A DNA stretch of 64,000 nucleotides, taken from contig NZ_JAMJXC010000010.1 of NCBI RefSeq assembly GCF_023571765.1, positions 1 through 64,000 of the forward strand, read 5' to 3'. The position numbers and the translations under genes are program-made. This document shows, in pieces, positions 59,869-64,000 of the stretch (position 1 is its first letter; the number at the start of each line of letters is the position of its first letter). A model generated the notes under the pieces. The model saw only the letters and a list, made by a program, of their open reading frames with translations. It had not been told where the DNA came from and did not search any database. This DNA comes from Xanthobacter aminoxidans (GTDB lineage: Bacteria > Pseudomonadota > Alphaproteobacteria > Rhizobiales > Xanthobacteraceae).

Positions 59869-60834
59869 CTAGGGGGTGCCTTCAGCGAGGGGTTGCGAGG
59901 AATTCTGGACACCGCCGGTCTTGGGCCAGGTCTGGGGCGGGATCTGCGGCGGCGCGTGGACACGGATGGCGGCCGGGCGGATGCTGAAATGCGCCGGGGT
60001 GAAGGTGACGAGTTCGCCGTCGGTATTCACAGGGCGCGGACGGCTGGTGCGCACAACGACCTTCTTCGTCCGGAAGGCGCGCACGTCGTCCCACTGGCCC
60101 TGCGTGCCGTCGCGGAGCGAGGGCAGGAGGGCCAGAAGGCGCCACCAGTGGTCCACCTCCAGGCTGTAGAAATCGAGCTGGCCGTCGTCGGCCGTGGCGC
60201 TCGCCTCCACCGTCAGGCCGCCGCCGTAGTGGCGGCCGTTTCCCACCGATACCTGAAGGGTGCGCACGGCTTCGGCCGTCCCGTCGTGCTCGATGTAGGC
60301 GGTGAACAGGCGCGATTGCATGAGCAGGCGGGCGGCGACGATGCCGTAGCCCACCACGCCAAAATAGCGCTTGGCCTCCCGCGTGAGCGCGCGGGCAAGA
60401 TCGGCGGAAAAGCCGATGCTTGCCACGTTCAGGAAGGGATGGCCGTTCACGTCGCCCAGGTCGATGAAGCGGGGCGCGTGGTCGAGGATGACCCGCGCAG
60501 CCGCCAGCGGATCGGTGGGAATGGAGAGGGTGAGGGCGAAGTCGTTCGCCGTGCCGAGCGGCAGCACTCCCATGGGAAGCTGGGTGTCGTAGAGGCCGGA
60601 CGCCGCCGCATTGAGCGTGCCGTCGCCACCGCCGAGGATGACGAGATCGACCTCGGGCGCACGGGCGCGCAGCACATCCGAGACTTCGCCTGACGGCGGC
60701 AGTGGGGCTTCGAGAAGATCGATGCCGGTCTCAAGGACGGCGCGCACGGCATCCAGCGGCAGAGCGCCGTTGCGGGCGTGCGGATTGACCATGAACAGCG
60801 CACGCCGTCGGCTCTTCGGGCCTTGTGCGGTCAT
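59869..60834 (-). CDS. Diacylglycerol/lipid kinase family protein
   Basis: A 321-residue member of the DAGK catalytic family. ALFMVNPHARNG and the nucleotide-binding LVILGGGDGTLNAAASGL are diagnostic; LPLGTANDFALTLSIP, FLNVASIGFSADLAR and GNGRHYGGGLTVEASATADDGQLDF continue the YegS-like fold. It would phosphorylate a lipid such as diacylglycerol; substrate unknown. The start is ATG 60834; a TTG two codons earlier is possible. It reads into terC with no gap. Confidence 0.88.
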   Translation of the reverse strand: MTAQGPKSRRRALFMVNPHARNGALPLDAVRAVLETGIDLLEAPLPPSGEVSDVLRARAPEVDLVILGGGDGTLNAAASGLYDTQLPMGVLPLGTANDFALTLSIPTDPLAAARVILDHAPRFIDLGDVNGHPFLNVASIGFSADLARALTREAKRYFGVVGYGIVAARLLMQSRLFTAYIEHDGTAEAVRTLQVSVGNGRHYGGGLTVEASATADDGQLDFYSLEVDHWWRLLALLPSLRDGTQGQWDDVRAFRTKKVVVRTSRPRPVNTDGELVTFTPAHFSIRPAAIRVHAPPQIPPQTWPKTGGVQNSSQPLAEGTP

Positions 60835-61077
60835 GCTCAAACGGGTCTCGGCGGTGCGGAGGGAACCATGGGGCCTCTGGACGGAGCGCGTAGATCACGC
60901 CTGATCCGACATCACGCAGGAGACCTGCGCCAGAGGGGCCCGGACCGGTGAGCGAGGAAATAGGGGCTTTGGCCCGTTCACCAAAGGGGATGTGGCGGAA
61001 TGTCGCGGAGGGGCGGCTTCGGCTCGGGCGGAAGGGCGGCCGGCGGGAGATTCGGGGGGAGGGGCCGATGGAAACAG

Positions 61078-61260
61078 AGGGAGGAGAGCGGGGGCGTTGC
61101 TCTCCTCCCTCTCGCATCAGTCAGGACCAGGGTTGCGGCACCGGGTCATGACCGAACCGATCGGCGGGAAAGGAAGGGAGGAGAGCGGGGGCGTTGCTCT
61201 CCTCCCTCGGTTCGTTCAGCGCGTGGGTTGCGGCTCCAAGCGATGACCGAACGGTTTGGT
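61078..61260. repeat. Tandem unit with identical hairpins and operator-like boxes
   Basis: A segment of 34 bases occurs twice, at 61078-61111 and 61175-61208, spaced 97 bases. Each forms a hairpin: AGGGAGGAGAGC, nine-base loop GGGGGCGTT, GCTCTCCTCCCT. After each copy come GGGTTGCGGC and a TGACCGAAC box, so the duplicated unit is about 97 bases. Neither hairpin has a T run, so they are not typical terminators. The unit lies in the 657-base gap between the lipid kinase and tetR. Upstream of it (60841-61077) I see no gene. Confidence 0.75.
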
Positions 61261-61324
61261 TCGATGAATATTGACATAGCGCACCGCTTTCGGTCATGCA
61301 AGAACGAACTGAACGGTTCGGTCA
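61149..61324. promoter_or_regulatory. Candidate TetR operators and promoter
   Basis: Four TGACCGAA boxes occur: plus strand at 61149 and 61244, minus strand at 61289-61296 and 61316-61324. The last overlaps a perfect GAACGGTTC palindrome (61311-61319) inside a larger imperfect one. TTGACA (61271-61276) lies between the second and third boxes and could be a -35 element, with a weak -10 near TCATGC (61294-61299). The layout suggests autorepression of the downstream tetR gene and perhaps control of the divergent lipid kinase-terC unit. Confidence 0.5.
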
Positions 61325-61491
61325 GAAAAGTTGTGTCCCGCCCCGCCCTAGGGGAAGGCGGGGCGTTCGCGGAGGGCAGCGTGTGTCATCGTTGCCATGG
61401 CCGCGGCTGAAGGCGCCGGGAAGGCGTCAACGTGCTTGCGCAGAGCCCGCGCGATCGCGGAGAACGAAGACAAGAGGAAGAGATCGGCGGA

Positions 61492-62205
61492 ATGACGGAC
61501 AGCGAAGGCGATATCGCACTCAAGCCGCAACAGGCGGCCGGCCGGGAGGATTGCGGCCCGTGTGATGCGCATGAAGCCGGCTCCGGCGCGGGCCAGGACC
61601 CCGAGAAGCGCAGCCAGATCCTCTCCGGCGCGCGGCAGGTGTTCTTCGATCGCGGCTTCGATGCCGCCAGCATGGGCGACATCGCCCGCGCGGCCGGCGT
61701 CTCCAAGGGCACGCTCTACGTCTATTTCGAGAACAAGGAAGACCTGTTCGCTGAGCTCGTCTCCAGCGAATGCGGGGAGACCGCCGAGCGCATGTTCGTG
61801 GTGAATCCCGACGAAGCGGATATCGAGGCGGCGCTCACCGAGATCGGCCGCTCCTTTGTCACCGCCATCCTGCGGCCAAGCAGCATCGCCCTTCTGCGGA
61901 CCGTCATCTCCATCTCCGGCAAGTTTCCGGACGTGGGCCGACGCTTTTTCGAGGCGGGGCCCTGCGAGGGGATTACCCGTCTCTCGGTGTTCCTGAAGGC
62001 CAAGGTGGAGCAGGGGCTGCTGGACATCGAGGATGTGAACCAGGCGGCGAGCCAGTTTCTCACCCTCTGCAAGGATGGCGTGACCATTCCCGTCCTCGTC
62101 GGTGCGCCGGATGCGCCCGATCCGGCGGTGGTGGAGAAGTCGGTGCGCGGCGCCGTCCGCGTGTTCCTGCGCGCCTATGGCAGCGACCGCCGCACGGCGC
62201 CCTGA
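61492..62205 (+). CDS. TetR/AcrR-family transcriptional regulator
   Basis: A 237-residue regulator with an acidic N-terminal extension of about 38 residues. The helix-turn-helix is [20 protein letters not shown] then [26 protein letters not shown], classic TetR. The ligand-binding part (about 95-230) includes [23 protein letters not shown], common in regulators of efflux or fatty-acid-type genes. The ATG at 61492 is chosen over ATG-like starts upstream because it begins after GGCGGA. Likely self-regulated through the boxes just upstream; no efflux pump is adjacent. Confidence 0.88.
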   Translation: MTDSEGDIALKPQQAAGREDCGPCDAHEAGSGAGQDPEKRSQILSGARQVFFDRGFDAASMGDIARAAGVSKGTLYVYFENKEDLFAELVSSECGETAERMFVVNPDEADIEAALTEIGRSFVTAILRPSSIALLRTVISISGKFPDVGRRFFEAGPCEGITRLSVFLKAKVEQGLLDIEDVNQAASQFLTLCKDGVTIPVLVGAPDAPDPAVVEKSVRGAVRVFLRAYGSDRRTAP

Positions 62206-62208
62206 CGG

Positions 62209-62658
62209 TCAAGCGCCGGGCAGCATCAGCCGGCCCTCGGCATCGAACGGAAAGAAGGGATTGTGGGCGACCTCCCACAGATGCCCTTCGGGGTCGACGA
62301 AATAGCCGCTCGTTCCGCCCCAGAACACCTTCTGCGCCGGCTTCACCACGCGCCCGCCCGCCGCCTCCGCCCGCGCGATCAGGGCTTCGGCCTCCTCCGG
62401 CGATCCCACATTGCAGGCCAGCGTGAGGCCGGCGAAGGGCTGCGGCGGGGTATCCGCCAGCGTCGCATCCTCGGCGAGGCGCCCGCGCGGAAAAAGGCTC
62501 AGCACCACATTGCCCGCATGGAAGAAGGCGACGTTGCCGGCTTCTCCTTCTCCAGCCTTGCTCTCCACAAGGCCGAGGGCGCGATAGAAGGCGGCGGCGC
62601 GCGACAGGTCGGACACGCCGAGCGTGACGAGGTGGAGCCTGAGATCGGGTGCGGTCAT
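62209..62658 (-). CDS. VOC-family (glyoxalase/bleomycin resistance-like) protein
   Basis: A 149-residue protein with two beta-alpha-beta-beta-beta modules. LHLVTLGVSDLSRAAAFYRALGL and the C-terminal FWGGTSGYFVDPEGHLWEVAHNPFFP are the VOC signatures; the latter carries the conserved Glu metal ligand. Relatives include lyases, dioxygenases and resistance proteins, so no function is assigned. It converges with tetR (3 bases apart) and lies 10 bases downstream of the radical SAM gene on the same strand. Confidence 0.85.
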   Translation of the reverse strand: MTAPDLRLHLVTLGVSDLSRAAAFYRALGLVESKAGEGEAGNVAFFHAGNVVLSLFPRGRLAEDATLADTPPQPFAGLTLACNVGSPEEAEALIARAEAAGGRVVKPAQKVFWGGTSGYFVDPEGHLWEVAHNPFFPFDAEGRLMLPGA

Positions 62659-62668
62659 GCTGGGCTCT

Positions 62669-64000
62669 TCAAGCGAACAGGTCGAGCTGCTCGCCCGCCT
62701 GCTTGGGGTGGCGGAAGTGTGCGGTGGTCAGCTTCAGTCCCCGCCCCGCGAGGCCGAGGCGGCGGGCGGCGATCTCGAACCTGCGGCCCACCGTCCAGGC
62801 ATAGGGGCCTTCCCCCCGCCCTCGCTTGCCGAAGGTGGAGTCGTAATCCTTGCCGCCGTGCATCTGGCGGATGAGGTTCAGCACGTGGCGGGCCTTGTCC
62901 GGGAAATTGGCCACCAGCCATTCCCGGAACAGGTCGGCGATCTCCAGCGGCAGGCGCAGCATCACATAGCCGGCCTCGGATGCCCCGGCGGCCTTTGCGG
63001 CGTCGAGGATGCGCTCGATCTCCATGTCGTTCAGCGCCGGGATCAGCGGCGCGGTGAGGACCGCGGTGGGAATGCCGGCGTCGGCGAGCCGGCGGATGGT
63101 GCCGAGGCGCACATGGGGACTGGCGGCGCGCGGCTCCATGGTGCGGGACAGGTGCGGGTCGAGCGTGGTCATGGAGATGGCGACCTTGGCGAGGCCCTTT
63201 TCCGCCATCGGCCCGAGGATGTCGATGTCGCGCACCACCAGCGCCGATTTGGTGACGATGCCCACCGGATGGCCGAAGTCCGCCAGCACCTCCAGGATGC
63301 GCCGCGTCAGCTCATAGCGCCGCTCGATGGGCTGGTAGGGATCGGTATTGGTCCCCATGGCGATGACGCGCGGCTTGTAGGAGGGGTGCGACAGCTCCCG
63401 CGCCAGCAGTTCCGGCGCGTCCGGCTTCACGAACAGCTTGGTCTCGAAGTCGAGGCCGGCGGAGAGGCCCTGATAGGCGTGGGTCGGCCGCGCGAAGCAA
63501 TAGATGCAGCCGTGCTCGCAGCCCCGATAGGCGTTGATGGAGCGGTCGAAGGCGATGTCGGGGGACTGGTTGCGGGTGATGATGGTGCGCGCCCGCTCTT
63601 CCGTCACCTCGGTGCGGAAGGGCGGGAGGTCTTCCAGCGTCTGCCAGCCGTCGTCGAACAGCACGCGGGCGGCGGGCTCGAAGCGCCCGGCGGCGTTGGA
63701 GACCGCGCCCCGGCCGCGCCGCCGTTCCGCCTCCACGCCGGTCCCGACCTCGCCGTCCAGCGCGGGCGGCAGGGCAGGGGGCGGCGCTCGGCGTTCCTCG
63801 GCGAGCCGGCCCATGATCCGATCGCTCCGGGTCTTCACCGGCGGCGAGGCGATGCGGGCGTCGCCGGATGCAGCCTTGGGCTGTGCTGCCTTGGGCTGTG
63901 CCGCCTTGGCGGGAGCTGCCTTGGCAGAAACAGCCTTGGCAGGAACGGCCTTGGGCGATGCCGTCCTGGTGGCCTTCAGGGCGGGAGCGATCGGCGCGGC
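62669..64000 (-). CDS. PA0069-family radical SAM protein, 5' end beyond the window
   Basis: A radical SAM enzyme with the cluster motif CEHGCIYCFARPTHAYQG (CxxxCxxC), FETKLFVKPDAPELLARELSH, VIAMGTNTDPYQPIE and PTAVLTAPLIPALNDMEIERIL. This is the PA0069/SplB-like group, often called a DNA repair photolyase-like protein; the reaction is unknown. GTG 63838 would give 389 residues. However, the frame stays open for all 54 codons from 63839 to the window edge, encoding an Ala/Lys/Pro-rich tract (AKAVSAKAAPAKAAQPKAAQ), so the real N-terminus may lie outside. Either start is possible. Confidence 0.85.
   Translation of the reverse strand, partial: AAPIAPALKATRTASPKAVPAKAVSAKAAPAKAAQPKAAQPKAASGDARIASPPVKTRSDRIMGRLAEERRAPPPALPPALDGEVGTGVEAERRRGRGAVSNAAGRFEPAARVLFDDGWQTLEDLPPFRTEVTEERARTIITRNQSPDIAFDRSINAYRGCEHGCIYCFARPTHAYQGLSAGLDFETKLFVKPDAPELLARELSHPSYKPRVIAMGTNTDPYQPIERRYELTRRILEVLADFGHPVGIVTKSALVVRDIDILGPMAEKGLAKVAISMTTLDPHLSRTMEPRAASPHVRLGTIRRLADAGIPTAVLTAPLIPALNDMEIERILDAAKAAGASEAGYVMLRLPLEIADLFREWLVANFPDKARHVLNLIRQMHGGKDYDSTFGKRGRGEGPYAWTVGRRFEIAARRLGLAGRGLKLTTAHFRHPKQAGEQLDLFA

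Noticed and set aside
61077-61111. Possible Rho-independent terminator for the region before tetR
   Set aside because: The stem is strong, but no T run follows on either strand, and the same structure recurs 97 bases later; listed as a repeat instead.

Overview
The window is high-GC alphaproteobacterial chromosome (Hyphomicrobiales), most likely Xanthobacter or a close relative such as Azorhizobium or Ancylobacter. The strongest evidence is a complete divergent cbbR / cbbLSXFPTAE Calvin-cycle cluster, an order I recall from Xanthobacter flavus. The red-type (form IC) RuBisCO with CbbX, the hslUV-his-coaA block and the thiOSGE cluster agree with this.

Layout. 1-1722: the end of an integrated element, with an IS3-family remnant, a truncated small DNA-binding gene, a tyrosine integrase and its probable target, tRNA-Gly(CCC). 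1.8-9.4 kb: core genes (aminopeptidase P, omega-aminotransferase), then a membrane TPR protein and an unusual NtrC-like regulator lacking the GAFTGA loop. 9.4-17.1 kb: hslU-hslV and an alpha/beta hydrolase on the minus strand, diverging from hisB-DUF2628-hisH-hisA-hisF-hisE-coaA. 17.1-25.9 kb: OprB-type porin, a remnant beside tRNA-Arg(CCT), secreted nuclease-like and M48 lipoprotein genes, a universal stress protein, rpsA, an EF-hand protein and an alpha-carbonic anhydrase. 26-29 kb: thiamine genes thiO-thiS-thiG-thiE behind a TPP riboswitch. 29-34 kb: Trm112-like protein, DMT exporter, asd, and cysT-cysW without their partner genes.

34-44.8 kb: cbbE, A, T, P, F, X, S, L (listed against transcription) and divergent cbbR. 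They encode RuBisCO, its activase, phosphoribulokinase and the regeneration enzymes. Four TNA-N7-TNA motifs lie in the cbbR-cbbL gap. 44.8-54.7 kb: translation and envelope genes rpmH-rnpA-yidC, rpmI-rplT-pheS-pheT and infC. A divergent pair of BA14K-like glycine-rich secreted proteins separates infC from rpmI. 54.7-64 kb: DUF3108 protein, a gamma-glutamylputrescine-type synthetase/oxidase pair, a small secreted protein, TerC, a lipid kinase, a TetR regulator behind a duplicated hairpin/operator unit, a VOC protein and a radical SAM protein whose frame runs off the window edge.

Non-standard starts matter here. infC very probably starts at AUU, thiE probably at CUG within a CTGA overlap with thiG, and rpmH and rnpA at GUG. 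I saw no CRISPR array, no rRNA operon and no intact transposon. The least explained items are the GAFTGA-less regulator with its TPR neighbour and the duplicated hairpin/operator region before tetR.
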